Source of the DNA: Pseudoalteromonas sp. NC201
GTDB lineage: Bacteria > Pseudomonadota > Gammaproteobacteria > Enterobacterales > Alteromonadaceae
Direction: 5' to 3'
Assembly: GCF_002850255.1 (NCBI RefSeq)
Contig: NZ_CP022522.1
Coordinates: forward strand, 2,789,125-2,853,124
DNA: 64,000 nucleotides
Part shown: positions 1 to 9,291 of the stretch, in pieces
Numbering within the stretch: position 1 is the stretch's first letter
Layout of the letters: the number at the start of each line of letters is the position of its first letter
The notes under the pieces: model-generated
Database searches by the model: none
What the model was told of the DNA's origin: nothing
Seen by the model: the letters and a program-made list of their open reading frames with translations, nothing else
Made by a program: the position numbers and the translations under genes

Positions 1-196
1 CTCGCTGCTCTTGTCGTATTAATCTCTGCATTTCACCAAACAGTAAGCTCTCGGCTTCTTCTCGTTCCATCACCGCATGCGTCATTTTAATATCCAAGGT
101 ACTTGTGCTCATTAAAGTCACTGCAACCGCCATAACAGCAACCACCATCACCATCGCCATGATCAGCACTACACCTCGTTGCTTTACATTTCCCAT
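1..196 (-). CDS. pilX: Minor type IV pilus assembly protein PilX (N-terminal part, runs off window)
   Basis: The reading frame opens at the ATG at 194-196 and stays open to the window edge (65 codons). The N-terminus has a short basic leader (MGNVKQRG) followed by a long hydrophobic helix rich in Val, Met and Ala, the layout of PilX-family minor pilins. These often lack the conserved Glu at position +5, and it is absent here. The start lies 13 bases inside the end of pilW, so the two are probably translationally coupled. PilX would form part of the priming complex at the pilus tip with PilV and PilW. The C-terminal part is outside the window. The assignment rests on the leader and on gene order (pilV-pilW-pilX). 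Confidence 0.85.
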   Translation of the reverse strand, partial: MGNVKQRGVVLIMAMVMVVAVMAVAVTLMSTSTLDIKMTHAVMEREEAESLLFGEMQRLIRQEQR

Positions 197-1191
197 GCTG
201 AGCCTCCCATGTTGTACATCGAAATCGTGGTTGAGAAAACCGTTCTGCGAACCGCATCTGTATAAGTTAGCTCTCGACGAGCAGGATCATTACCAAGATA
301 ATATGTTCGCTTTTGCACCCCGAAATCTGCATCAGGCTGTAATACTCTAACTAAAACAAACAGCTGCAAAGACAAAATGCCTCGTGTTCCGCTCCAATCA
401 GCCTCAGACATATTCGCAGTATGCCTGTATCTGTCTACGCGGCCGTCATAGTCGGTATCTAAACCAAACACAAACCGTATCTGTTCAACACCTTCAATCA
501 CTAGCTCATCAACCATTCCACCGCTAATTAATAGCCTCTTCCGCCTCAACACTGGAACAGTAATCGTACGATTATTAATAACTTGCTCTTCTTCACTCAC
601 ATAGTAAACATGATGGCTATAGGGCCATAATGTGGCATTTACACTTGGCATATCGACAATGCTATTACCAGCAATAAACTCTGCTTGCTCCTGCTGTGCA
701 ATAAAATAGTACCTAGTCTTCTGTACCTCCCCTGCATTCGGAACTAATCCCGTGATACCTACAGGGTTACCTTCAAGAAATTTCATTTGCAACACCTCAG
801 ACTGAGGCACAGCTCGAGAGATACACCCTAGTGCTGATGCACCATTTGTGACTGTTGCCCATATAGGCCTAAAATTTGTTGGGTCATTGTTAGGGAAACT
901 TCCGTTGTTAGGTCCGCCAGAACAATCGTTCCCGGGGTTTGCCGGTGCACTTTGATTAGTAGCAGTGAAACCCTTGTCGTAAAAAGTTCCCCAGAAACCT
1001 ACTTGCTCAATATCACGGCGCATTATTGATAGAGCCAAGCGACCCTTTTCTTGTAACTCTCCAATTTGCATCGTGTCATTGGTGGTCGCCTTCATACCTA
1101 TGTATGTTGCTATAACACCTGCCAATAACATTACACCAATGAACATGGCGATCATTATTTCTAATAAAGTAAACCCTAACATCCTTTTCAT
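184..1191 (-). CDS. pilW: Type IV pilus minor pilin PilW
   Basis: A 335-residue protein with a class III (prepilin) leader: MKRMLG followed by FTLLE, so prepilin peptidase would cut after Gly6 and the mature protein has Glu at +5. A hydrophobic helix of about 25 residues follows, then a large globular domain with a Cys-containing, Gly/Asn-rich segment around residues 80-120. Size and order match PilW of the pilVWX minor pilin operon. Its ATG overlaps the pilV stop by 4 bases and its end overlaps the pilX start by 13 bases. It probably helps initiate pilus assembly at the inner membrane together with PilV and PilX. Confidence 0.92.
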   Translation of the reverse strand: MKRMLGFTLLEIMIAMFIGVMLLAGVIATYIGMKATTNDTMQIGELQEKGRLALSIMRRDIEQVGFWGTFYDKGFTATNQSAPANPGNDCSGGPNNGSFPNNDPTNFRPIWATVTNGASALGCISRAVPQSEVLQMKFLEGNPVGITGLVPNAGEVQKTRYYFIAQQEQAEFIAGNSIVDMPSVNATLWPYSHHVYYVSEEEQVINNRTITVPVLRRKRLLISGGMVDELVIEGVEQIRFVFGLDTDYDGRVDRYRHTANMSEADWSGTRGILSLQLFVLVRVLQPDADFGVQKRTYYLGNDPARRELTYTDAVRRTVFSTTISMYNMGGSAWEM

Positions 1192-1745
1192 GGCACACTC
1201 CTAATTAAGACAAATGTGTCCATAACTACTGCTCTGCGTCTATCATCAACCGTGCCACAATCTCCCGCGGGATTATTCGCAAGGGCAGTCATGGCTTGAC
1301 GACCTCGCCAAGTGACAATGACCTGTACATTTACCCCTGATGTATCACCGGCAACGGAGGTGGGGTTAATACACACTACCGCGTTATCCAATGAGCCTGT
1401 ATTTTCCCTTGCTCTTATCGCTTGACGCCAATTAGCAATATCTGTTTTCGCAAGCGTTTCTGCATTACAGCGCTGTGTATAACACGTGGTGTTTGCCTGT
1501 ACGTCTTCGGTACTATTAAAGTCAACATCGTAAAGTGTGGTTATATTTGCCGCATCATTACTACGAATACGATGCATAATGTCACTGGCAAGCTCGACCG
1601 CTGCTGCTCGCTGCATAGAATCAAAACTTGCCTGCTTAGCTTTTGCTTGTAATGCCACAGCACCAAGCAGCCCAAAGCTTAAAATCATAAACGCAATAAG
1701 CACTTCTAACAGTGTGAAGCCATGTTGCTTTAGCGAAATATGCAT
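1188..1745 (-). CDS. pilV: Type IV pilus minor pilin PilV
   Basis: A 185-residue prepilin: basic leader MHISLKQHG, then FTLLE with Glu at +5, and a hydrophobic helix to about residue 33. The C-terminal half has four Cys, and ends in the short Arg-rich strand typical of PilV. It is the first gene of the minor pilin run and is preceded by 122 non-coding bases after a LytTR response regulator. No fimT/fimU gene is seen between ispH and pilV, although many relatives carry one there. Role: minor pilin in the tip/priming complex of type IV pili. Confidence 0.92.
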   Translation of the reverse strand: MHISLKQHGFTLLEVLIAFMILSFGLLGAVALQAKAKQASFDSMQRAAAVELASDIMHRIRSNDAANITTLYDVDFNSTEDVQANTTCYTQRCNAETLAKTDIANWRQAIRARENTGSLDNAVVCINPTSVAGDTSGVNVQVIVTWRGRQAMTALANNPAGDCGTVDDRRRAVVMDTFVLIRSVP

Positions 1746-1835
1746 ATCTCAACCAGAATTCAATTGTCCTAGCTTCAGTGTAAGCAGTCGTCTTTGAAAC
1801 TCAATTCGGGATAGTATGAAAGGTCTATTGAGGCG

Positions 1836-1848
1836 ATAAACGGTTTAT
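1836..1848. promoter_or_regulatory. Small palindrome between response regulator gene and pilV
   Basis: ATAAAC-G-GTTTAT is a perfect 6-bp inverted repeat in the 122-bp gap upstream of pilV. No T-run follows on either strand, so it does not look like an intrinsic terminator. It could be a binding site for the adjacent LytTR regulator, but that is a guess from position only. Confidence 0.3.
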
Positions 1849-1867
1849 TCACCGCTTAGCTTAACAC

Positions 1868-2554
1868 TCAAAATAATGTTTTTAGTTGGGTGTAAGCTCT
1901 ACGGCTAACTTCATAGCGATTGGGCAGCGACTTGAGGCAAACATAGTGCTTTTGTTCATGTAGTTCTAAAGCTGAAATTTCTGTTCGCTTAACTAATGTA
2001 CTGCGATGGATTTGAATAAAATGTGTTGGAAACTTATCTAACAGTGACTTGAGTGACATGTCAATTAATGCTTGTAGGCCGGAATTCAAGGTTACTCGCG
2101 TATATTTTTCATCCGCCTCGGCAACAATAACATCCGAAACCTGAACGTAACGCAACTCACTGCCAACGTAATAGCTTAGCGTCTCCATACTCGGAAAGAT
2201 AGTAGTCAATAAAGCATCAAGCTTATCACTATCTAGTGGCTTCACTAGATAACCATTGGCGTGCAGTTCAAATGCTTCTAACGCATATTCCGGATGCGCC
2301 GTTAGAAACACGATTTTCATCCTCGGAAATTGCAGGCGTAATTGACTCGCAAGCTCAACACCTGACTGACCCGGCATCGAAATATCAAGAAAAATTAGCT
2401 GTACAGGCTCCTGATTTAGTAGCGCTTCCACACCGTCAGCGCAGTCAACTTCACCGATACAACGAAAGCTTGCGTGCTTTTGCATTAATCGTTTAACGCG
2501 AGCTCTTGCCAACGGCTCATCATCCACAATAAGGTAAGATATTACTGTTTTCAT
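1868..2554 (-). CDS. LytTR-family response regulator (AlgR-like)
   Basis: A 228-residue response regulator. Residues 1-120 form a receiver domain with acidic pair D11-D12, phospho-acceptor D57 (FLDISMPG), T85 and K105. Residues from about 130 to the end form a LytTR DNA-binding domain (the FIQIHRSTLVKR segment is typical). The ATG overlaps the stop of the histidine kinase gene by 4 bases, so they form a two-component operon. In Pseudomonas aeruginosa a homologous pair, FimS (AlgZ)/AlgR, activates the minor pilin operon. Here the pair sits directly upstream of pilV, which supports the same job; that link is inferred. Confidence 0.9.
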   Translation of the reverse strand: MKTVISYLIVDDEPLARARVKRLMQKHASFRCIGEVDCADGVEALLNQEPVQLIFLDISMPGQSGVELASQLRLQFPRMKIVFLTAHPEYALEAFELHANGYLVKPLDSDKLDALLTTIFPSMETLSYYVGSELRYVQVSDVIVAEADEKYTRVTLNSGLQALIDMSLKSLLDKFPTHFIQIHRSTLVKRTEISALELHEQKHYVCLKSLPNRYEVSRRAYTQLKTLF

Positions 2555-3555
2555 AGCGGTAGCGAAAAACTGACGGTATAGCTATCTTGACTGGCTTCGG
2601 TTTTAAAATCAATTGGCTGATTGTAGTGTAAAGCCAAGCGGCGTCTGATGTTACTTATCCCAATGCCATGCCCTTGGTGCGTCGGCTTTAATTTTGCGTC
2701 ATAGCTGTTAAAAATTACCACCGTTAAGGTGCGTTTACTACAGTGAATATGAATACGAATATCCGCTCCATTTGGGTTTGGCTCTACCCCATGGCTAACC
2801 GCGTTCTCCACCAATGGCTGTAATATCAACGCAGGGATCAAAACATTTCCCAAGACATTGTCTAATTCCCACTCTACCCTCAAACGCTCTGCAAAGCGCC
2901 ACTGCTCAAGTGCTAAATACGCTTTGCATAAAGATATTTCACTTTCCAGCGGAACAATATTTTGTGTGGACATCGCAGCGCGAGATAAATCGGCAAGGGC
3001 TAATGCTGACTTTTCTGCTGCACTTGGATCGATATGAGTCAATTCGGCCACGGTATTGAGTGAGTTATATAAAAAGTGCGGCCGAATTCTCGCATGTAAC
3101 GCTTCAAGTTCCGCTTGAGATAGCGCTTTCACCTTACGAATATTATCGGTAAAGATAGCTAAGAAATGCGCGAAAAGCGTGATAATGCAAAGACATATTG
3201 CGATGTTACGCCATAAGCTCAATTCAATTTTTGCCTCATCAATCCAACCGAGCAGTGTAAAACCATAGGGAAAAGCCGTACTAGTAACAACAGTACAAAG
3301 CACGAAGACAGAAATGAGAATACCTGCTTCAACTAGATCTGAGCGCTTCTCAACAGCGTGGCGCACAATCGCTATCACGGCAAGTGATAAAAAGGCGGTG
3401 AAATGAATAAATAAGCTAGTTAACCCAAGGGATTGCCAAAACGCAGTCGCGGAAATCAACGTATATAAAAAGGCTAGGATTTGCGAGGCAACTAGCAATG
3501 CTAGCACACCTCGCTCACTCAATAGTGCAGACAACAACCTGATACGCGGTGTCAT
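2551..3555 (-). CDS. LytS/AlgZ-type sensor histidine kinase
   Basis: A 334-residue membrane sensor. Several hydrophobic segments lie between about residues 16 and 136, with no obvious large periplasmic domain. They are followed by a His_kinase domain with the phospho-acceptor His160 in RPHFLYNSLN, the N-box around Asn251 (LVENAVSHG) and the G-box GHGIGISNIRRR near 295-306. This architecture (PF06580 type, lacking the usual HisKA) is that of FimS/AlgZ and LytS. It would phosphorylate the response regulator encoded next to it. It starts 14 bases after ispH ends and may be co-transcribed with it. Confidence 0.9.
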   Translation of the reverse strand: MTPRIRLLSALLSERGVLALLVASQILAFLYTLISATAFWQSLGLTSLFIHFTAFLSLAVIAIVRHAVEKRSDLVEAGILISVFVLCTVVTSTAFPYGFTLLGWIDEAKIELSLWRNIAICLCIITLFAHFLAIFTDNIRKVKALSQAELEALHARIRPHFLYNSLNTVAELTHIDPSAAEKSALALADLSRAAMSTQNIVPLESEISLCKAYLALEQWRFAERLRVEWELDNVLGNVLIPALILQPLVENAVSHGVEPNPNGADIRIHIHCSKRTLTVVIFNSYDAKLKPTHQGHGIGISNIRRRLALHYNQPIDFKTEASQDSYTVSFSLPL

Positions 3556-3568
3556 CGTGCTAACTCTC

Positions 3569-4498
3569 TTATCTGAGTTCTACAGGTACGGCAAACACGA
3601 CATTTTCTTCTTGTCCTGGGTTCTCAACTACCGTTTTCCCACCAAGTTCTTTAAGTCGAGAGATAACCTGTTGAACCAACACTTCAGGTGCAGATGCGCC
3701 GGCAGTTACACCTACCTTTGCAACCCCATCGAACCAAGTTTCTTCGATGGAAGAGGCATCATCGATAAGAAATGCTTTAGTTCCCATTTTATCCGCAAGT
3801 TCTCTTAAACGGTTAGAGTTAGAACTATTTTTCGCACCCACCACAAGCAATAAATCAACTTTGTCCGCTAAGTCGCGAACCGCATCTTGGCGGTTTTGCG
3901 TAGCATAGCAGATATCATCTTTTCGAGGACCACTGATGTTCGGAAACTTGCTACGCAGTGCGTCAATTACATCCGCAGTATCATCTACCGATAATGTTGT
4001 TTGACTGCAATAGAACACATTGTCAGCATCTTTCACTTCGAGTGCTGCTACATCCTCTGGTTTTTCAACGAGATAAATACCACCATTCGGATTGTCATAC
4101 TGACCCATAGTACCCTCAACTTCAGGGTGCCCATGGTGCCCAATCAAAATACACTCTGTACCTCTGCGGCTAGCACGCGTCACTTCCATATGCACCTTTG
4201 TCACTAACGGACAAGTTGCATCAAAGACTTTTAACTCTCGGCGCTTCGCTTCATTACGTACTTGCTGAGAAACACCATGCGCGCTGAAAATAACAATACT
4301 GTCGTCTGGCACTTCATTTAGCTCTTCAACGAATACCGCACCACGAGACTTCAGACCATCAACAACATATTTGTTATGAACAACTTCATGGCGAACGTAA
4401 ATAGGCGCTTCGAAAATATCGAGTGCACGCTCAACAATGCTAATCGCTCTATCTACACCTGCACAGAATCCTCTCGGGTTTGCCAGCAAGATATCCAT
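3569..4498 (-). CDS. ispH: 4-hydroxy-3-methylbut-2-enyl diphosphate reductase
   Basis: IspH (LytB), 309 residues, catalyses the last step of the MEP pathway, giving IPP and DMAPP. The three cysteines that hold the 4Fe-4S cluster are visible: C12 ([12 protein letters not shown]), C96 (DATCPLVTK) and C197 (ICYATQNRQ). The [10 protein letters not shown] segment carries substrate-binding His residues. The gene overlaps the fkpB stop by one base, as in the common lspA-fkpB-ispH operon. It shows that this organism makes isoprenoid precursors by the MEP route, which matters for the isoprenoid island at 18.6-39.9 kb. Confidence 0.98.
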   Translation of the reverse strand: MDILLANPRGFCAGVDRAISIVERALDIFEAPIYVRHEVVHNKYVVDGLKSRGAVFVEELNEVPDDSIVIFSAHGVSQQVRNEAKRRELKVFDATCPLVTKVHMEVTRASRRGTECILIGHHGHPEVEGTMGQYDNPNGGIYLVEKPEDVAALEVKDADNVFYCSQTTLSVDDTADVIDALRSKFPNISGPRKDDICYATQNRQDAVRDLADKVDLLLVVGAKNSSNSNRLRELADKMGTKAFLIDDASSIEETWFDGVAKVGVTAGASAPEVLVQQVISRLKELGGKTVVENPGQEENVVFAVPVELR

Positions 4499-4938
4499 TA
4501 GTTATTTACCTCAAGAATTTCAACTTCAAACGTTACTTTTTGGCCTGCAAGCGGGTGATTGAAATCGACAGTTACCGAGTCGCCAGCTACTTCTCGGATC
4601 AATCCAGGTAAGTCAGTACCATCTGGTTGCGTAAATGCAATGATGCTACCTACTTGAGCGGGGGTTTCTGCGCCAAATTTGCTTCTATCAACATAGTAGA
4701 TATTGTCAGGATTTGGTTGTCCAAACGCGTCTTCTGGCTCTAGCTCAAAAGATTTCTCATCGCCCGCTTTTAATCCAAGCAAACACTTTTCAAAATTTTC
4801 CGTCAGGCTGCCATCACCCATAAACAACTTAGCGGGTTTATTATGAACTTTGGTAGAATCTGCTGCTGAACCGTCTGATAACTTGATTGAAAAATGGAAC
4901 AAGACTTCAGACTTTGCTCCAATTAGTTGCTCACTCAC
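4498..4938 (-). CDS. fkpB: FKBP-type peptidyl-prolyl isomerase FkpB (SlpA-like)
   Basis: A 146-residue FKBP of the SlyD/FkpB class: an FKBP domain interrupted by an insert-in-flap domain (about residues 65-125), without the His-rich tail of SlyD. The [16 protein letters not shown] start and the [10 protein letters not shown] end are typical. It is a cytoplasmic chaperone and prolyl isomerase. It overlaps lspA by 4 bases and ispH by 1 base, so it is part of the ileS-lspA-fkpB-ispH operon. Confidence 0.95.
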   Translation of the reverse strand: MSEQLIGAKSEVLFHFSIKLSDGSAADSTKVHNKPAKLFMGDGSLTENFEKCLLGLKAGDEKSFELEPEDAFGQPNPDNIYYVDRSKFGAETPAQVGSIIAFTQPDGTDLPGLIREVAGDSVTVDFNHPLAGQKVTFEVEILEVNN

Positions 4939-5438
4939 GCATTTTTCTCCTGTGGTTTATCGCCACTGGTAAAGGCATCGAAAATTAATAGGGCAGCACC
5001 GCCGACAATGGCCATGTCTGCGACATTAAACGCTGGATAGTGCCAATCCTGATAATAGAAATGTAGGAAGTCAATCACATAACCATGAATAATGCGGTCG
5101 TATAAATTTCCTACCGCACCACCTAATACCAGCGCATAAGCTAATCCCAACTTCCAATTTGATGCTGGCAATTTACGAAGCCAAAAAATCAATAAAGTGC
5201 TAATAGCAACGGCAATGCCACTTAAAAAGTAACGCTGCCAGCCACCAGCTTCACTTAAGAAGCTAAAAGCCGCACCATAGTTATGCATATAGGTGAGATT
5301 GAATATAGGCAAAATATCAATGGACTCATAGAGTTCCATTTCAGCCATAACCAGTGCTTTGGTGAAATAGTCTACTGCAAAAAGCAGTAGACTAAGCCAC
5401 AACCACACCAGACCACTTTTCTGTGTAGTTTGTGTCAC
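4935..5438 (-). CDS. lspA: Prolipoprotein signal peptidase (signal peptidase II)
   Basis: LspA, 167 residues with four predicted membrane helices. It cleaves lipoprotein signal peptides after lipidation of the Cys. The aspartyl-protease dyad is seen as D123 (YVIDFLHF) and D141 (NVADMAI), with the conserved GNLYDRI segment at 110-116. It starts 9 bases after the ileS stop and overlaps fkpB by 4 bases, the standard operon arrangement. Confidence 0.97.
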   Translation of the reverse strand: MTQTTQKSGLVWLWLSLLLFAVDYFTKALVMAEMELYESIDILPIFNLTYMHNYGAAFSFLSEAGGWQRYFLSGIAVAISTLLIFWLRKLPASNWKLGLAYALVLGGAVGNLYDRIIHGYVIDFLHFYYQDWHYPAFNVADMAIVGGAALLIFDAFTSGDKPQEKNA

Positions 5439-5447
5439 GTTTTACTC

Positions 5448-8276
5448 CTAGGCGAATTGACGCTGCTCGCCGTCACCTTCAACGTTACTAATACAACGGC
5501 CACAGATATCTGCATGTTGCTCATTCTTACCTACGTCGTCCGTATAGTGCCAACAACGATCACATTTTTTAGCCGATGTTGCCGCTACACTAATGTATAA
5601 ACCATCAATTTCTGATGAAATTGCATTTTCTGGTTTGTTGTTGACTACTTCTACCGTTGCTTTCGAAGTTAGTAAAACGAAGCGCAATTCGTCGCCAATG
5701 GCATTGAGCTGCTCAGCTAAGTCACCGCCAGTATATAGCGTTACTTCAGCCTGTAGCGTCGCACCGATCACTTCTTCTTTACGTGCATTCTCGAGTACAC
5801 GGTTTACTTCATCACGTACCGCAAGTAGGTTTTGCCAGTACTCGTTATCTAACGAGCCTTCTGTCGCCCCTTCAATTGCATCATACCAAGTATCCGTGAA
5901 TACAAACTGGCCACGCTCACCTGGTAATACTTCCCAGATTTCTTGTGCAGTAAAGCTCATGATTGGCGCCATCCAACGTGTCATCGCTTCGGCGATATGA
6001 TAAAGCGCTGATTGACAAGAACGACGGGCATGGCTATCACTTTTCGCCGTGTACTGACGGTCTTTAATCACGTCTAGATAGAACGAGCCCAATTCACCAG
6101 TACAGAAATTCATAAGCTTCTGTGTTACTTGAAGCATTTGATACTTGTCGTACGCTGTTTTGATCTCAGTTTGTAGCTGTGCAGCACGCGCAACAATCCA
6201 GCGATCTAGCTCAACCATATCTTCAATTGCTACTAAATTCGTTTTTGGATCAAAGCCGCTTAGGTTCGCAAGTAGATAACGACTTGTGTTACGAATACGA
6301 CGATAACGGTCAGCTGAGCGCTTAAAGATTTCATCAGACACAGTCATTTCGGCCGTATAATCGGTAGAAGCTACCCATAAACGTAAAATATCTGCACCTA
6401 GTTTGTTCATGATGTCTTGCGGCGAGATCACGTTGCCTAATGACTTAGACATCTTGTGGCCTTTTTCATCGACCGTGAAGCCGTGCGTTAACACTTGCTT
6501 ATAAGGTGCATGACCATTGATAGCAACTGAAGTCATCATTGATGACATAAACCAACCACGGTGCTGATCCGAGCCTTCAAGGTAAAGATCTGCAGGACCT
6601 GTTAAATCTTCGCGTGCATCAACAACACACGCATGCGTTACACCTGAGTCAAACCATACGTCTAGCGTATCTTGTACTTTTACGTACTGTTGAGCATCTG
6701 CTTCACTTAATAGCGCGCTAGGCTCTAAGTCGTACCACGCCTGAATACCCTTTTCTTCCACTAATTTAGCAACGGCTTCAATAAGGGCTTCCGTTTCAGG
6801 ATGTAGGCTACCGGTGTCTTTATCGACAAATAATGCGATTGGTACACCCCAAGTACGCTGACGTGAAATACACCAGTCAGGGCGACCTTCAACCATGTTT
6901 GCGATGCGGCTTTCACCCCACTCTGGTAACCACTCTGTCTTTTTGATTTCATTCAGTGAATCAGCACGTAGGTTAGCCTGATCCATGCTGACGAACCATT
7001 GTGGCGTCGCACGGAAAATAATAGGAGTTTTGTGACGCCAGCAATGCGGATAACTATGCGTTAGCGCCTTATGACGGAACAATACGCCTTTCTCAGTTAA
7101 TAACTCAATGATGCTGTCATTTGCTTTAAATACGTGCTGACCTGCAAAAATCGGTGTATCTGGTAGATAAACACCATTTGCACCAACAGGGTTTGCAACT
7201 TCTAGACCGTAAGCCTGACCCGCTGCAAAGTCTTCTTGACCGTGACCAGGTGCTGTGTGAACGATACCAGTACCTGAGTCTGTTGTTACATGCTCACCTA
7301 AAATAACAGGCACATCGAAATCTAAGAATGGGTGTGCAACGTGCAGATTCTCAAGCGCAGCGCCTTTCGTGTAACCTAGTACGTGGAAGTGCTTAAATCC
7401 AAAACGATCAACAGCGTCTTTTACTAATTCAGAACCAAGCACAATACGCTGCTCTTGACCTTCATCTTCGATTTGTACCAGCGCATACTCTAGCGCGCCG
7501 TGTACTGCCACAGCGCGGTTTGCTGGTAATGTCCAAGGCGTTGTAGTCCAAATTGCGGTACTTACTTCGCCCTTGCCTTCATGGCCTTCGGCCAAGCCAA
7601 ACGCACCAATGATTGCCGCTTGATCAGCAAACACAAATTTTACGTCGATTGCTGGCGATTGTTTGTCTTGGTATTCAACTTCCGCTTCAGCAAGCGCTGA
7701 ACCACAATCCGTACACCAGTGAACTGGCTTTGCACCTTTGTGCAGGTGACCATTTTTGATGATACGACCAAGCACACGAATAGCATTGGCTTCAAAATCA
7801 AAGTTCATGGTTAAGTATGGCTTATCCCAGTCACCTAACACACCAAGGCGTTTGAAATCTGTTTTTTGGCCATCAACTTGCTTTTTAGCATAGTCGCGGC
7901 ACTTTTCACGGAATTCAGCAGCCGATACTTTCTTACCTGGTTTGCCTACTTTCTTTTCCACCTGTAGCTCAATTGGAAGACCATGACAGTCCCAACCAGG
8001 TACGTAAGGTGCATCAAAATCAGAAAGCGTTTTTGACTTAATAATAATATCTTTTAGGATTTTGTTTACTGAGTGACCTAGGTGAATATCACCATTTGCA
8101 TACGGAGGACCGTCATGCAAAATAAATGGCTTTTTACCTTTTTTCGCAATGCGAATTTGACCGTATAGGTCTTCTTCATACCATTTTTTCAGCATCTTTG
8201 GTTCGCGTTGCGCCAAATTACCACGCATCGGAAACTCAGTTTCCGGTAGATTTAAAGTATGTTTGTAGTCGCTCAT
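5448..8276 (-). CDS. ileS: Isoleucyl-tRNA synthetase
   Basis: A 942-residue class I aminoacyl-tRNA synthetase of normal bacterial length. The HIGH-type signature HLGH is at residues 65-68 and KMSKS lies near residue 605 ([11 protein letters not shown]). A CP1 editing domain is present between them. The C-terminal zinc site CDRCW...CGRC ends the protein. It charges tRNA-Ile and edits mischarged Val. It lies between ribF and lspA, as in most gammaproteobacteria. Confidence 0.98.
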   Translation of the reverse strand: MSDYKHTLNLPETEFPMRGNLAQREPKMLKKWYEEDLYGQIRIAKKGKKPFILHDGPPYANGDIHLGHSVNKILKDIIIKSKTLSDFDAPYVPGWDCHGLPIELQVEKKVGKPGKKVSAAEFREKCRDYAKKQVDGQKTDFKRLGVLGDWDKPYLTMNFDFEANAIRVLGRIIKNGHLHKGAKPVHWCTDCGSALAEAEVEYQDKQSPAIDVKFVFADQAAIIGAFGLAEGHEGKGEVSTAIWTTTPWTLPANRAVAVHGALEYALVQIEDEGQEQRIVLGSELVKDAVDRFGFKHFHVLGYTKGAALENLHVAHPFLDFDVPVILGEHVTTDSGTGIVHTAPGHGQEDFAAGQAYGLEVANPVGANGVYLPDTPIFAGQHVFKANDSIIELLTEKGVLFRHKALTHSYPHCWRHKTPIIFRATPQWFVSMDQANLRADSLNEIKKTEWLPEWGESRIANMVEGRPDWCISRQRTWGVPIALFVDKDTGSLHPETEALIEAVAKLVEEKGIQAWYDLEPSALLSEADAQQYVKVQDTLDVWFDSGVTHACVVDAREDLTGPADLYLEGSDQHRGWFMSSMMTSVAINGHAPYKQVLTHGFTVDEKGHKMSKSLGNVISPQDIMNKLGADILRLWVASTDYTAEMTVSDEIFKRSADRYRRIRNTSRYLLANLSGFDPKTNLVAIEDMVELDRWIVARAAQLQTEIKTAYDKYQMLQVTQKLMNFCTGELGSFYLDVIKDRQYTAKSDSHARRSCQSALYHIAEAMTRWMAPIMSFTAQEIWEVLPGERGQFVFTDTWYDAIEGATEGSLDNEYWQNLLAVRDEVNRVLENARKEEVIGATLQAEVTLYTGGDLAEQLNAIGDELRFVLLTSKATVEVVNNKPENAISSEIDGLYISVAATSAKKCDRCWHYTDDVGKNEQHADICGRCISNVEGDGEQRQFA

Positions 8277-8297
8277 TTATCCTACTTTCCGTATCGG

Positions 8298-9224
8298 CTA
8301 CGTTAAAGAAAAACACTGTTTTGCATTGCTAACATCACGACTGATTTGTTCTGTTAACTGCGACAATGTTTCGAATTTTTGCTCATCGCGAAGCTTTTCA
8401 ATTAGCTCCACTTTCATAAACTGACCGTAGATGGTCTCATTAAAATTAAACAGATGCACCTCTAAAAGGGCTTTCATTCCGTTTAGGGTTGGCTTAGTGC
8501 CAACATTCGCTACACCATAATGTGTTTTGTGATTCACAGTCGCTTTGACCGCATACACACCGCGCACAGGGCTCACTTGGCGTTTTAAGGCAATATTTGC
8601 AGTATGGAAACCAAGCTCTCTGCCTTTCTTCCAACCGTGAATAACACGGCCTGAAATGGCATAGGTATGGCCCAACATATCATGTGCTTGACGTAAATCA
8701 CCAGCCGCAAGTGCCGTGCGGATCAACGTGCTACTTACACGACAATCTTGCTTGCGAAAACTTGCCGTGTCTTTTACTTGCATACCTAGCGGTTCGCCTA
8801 CTTGCTTTAACATTGCAAAATCACCAGCACGTTCACGGCCAAAACGAAAATCATCGCCGACCGTGAGCGCCTTGGTTCCAAGCTTTGTCACTAGGACTTC
8901 TTTGATAAACTGCTCTGCATCTTGCGAGGCAAATTTGCGATTAAAGTTGACGCAAATGACCCGCTCTATGCCAAGCTCTTGCAACAGGACTAGCTTATCA
9001 CGTAATCGCGTCAGCCTAGCCGGTGCTTTATCTTTGGCAAAAAACTCCAAGGGCTGCGGCTCAAATAACATCACTGTGCTTGGAAGTTGATAGTGTTTTG
9101 CGTCGCTAATTAGCCCCTTCAAAACCTCTACATGTCCAAGATGAACCCCGTCAAAGTTTCCAATCGTCAACACACAACCAAAATGATGTGGTCGAATATT
9201 ATGGATCCCTCGGATTAGTTGCAT
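8298..9224 (-). CDS. ribF: Bifunctional riboflavin kinase / FAD synthetase
   Basis: RibF, 308 residues, makes FMN and then FAD. The N-terminal FAD synthetase domain carries the nucleotidyltransferase motif GNFDGVHLGH, and the C-terminal riboflavin kinase domain has the GxxxHGxxxGR...TAN pattern (VIHGWKKGRELGFHTANI). I start it at the ATG at 9222-9224 (MQLIRGIHNI). An upstream in-frame extension of ten codons is possible but would be unusual for the family. It lies between murJ and ileS. Confidence 0.96.
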   Translation of the reverse strand: MQLIRGIHNIRPHHFGCVLTIGNFDGVHLGHVEVLKGLISDAKHYQLPSTVMLFEPQPLEFFAKDKAPARLTRLRDKLVLLQELGIERVICVNFNRKFASQDAEQFIKEVLVTKLGTKALTVGDDFRFGRERAGDFAMLKQVGEPLGMQVKDTASFRKQDCRVSSTLIRTALAAGDLRQAHDMLGHTYAISGRVIHGWKKGRELGFHTANIALKRQVSPVRGVYAVKATVNHKTHYGVANVGTKPTLNGMKALLEVHLFNFNETIYGQFMKVELIEKLRDEQKFETLSQLTEQISRDVSNAKQCFSLT

Positions 9225-9291
9225 AGTGCCGTGCCTTTGTGCAGCAAATATCAAAGAGCCCGATTATACCCAAGTTGCTTAAAAATGCGAA

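Noticed and set aside
5593..6000. 135-codon antisense frame in ileS
   Set aside because: It lies fully within a conserved gene on the other strand and has no family resemblance.
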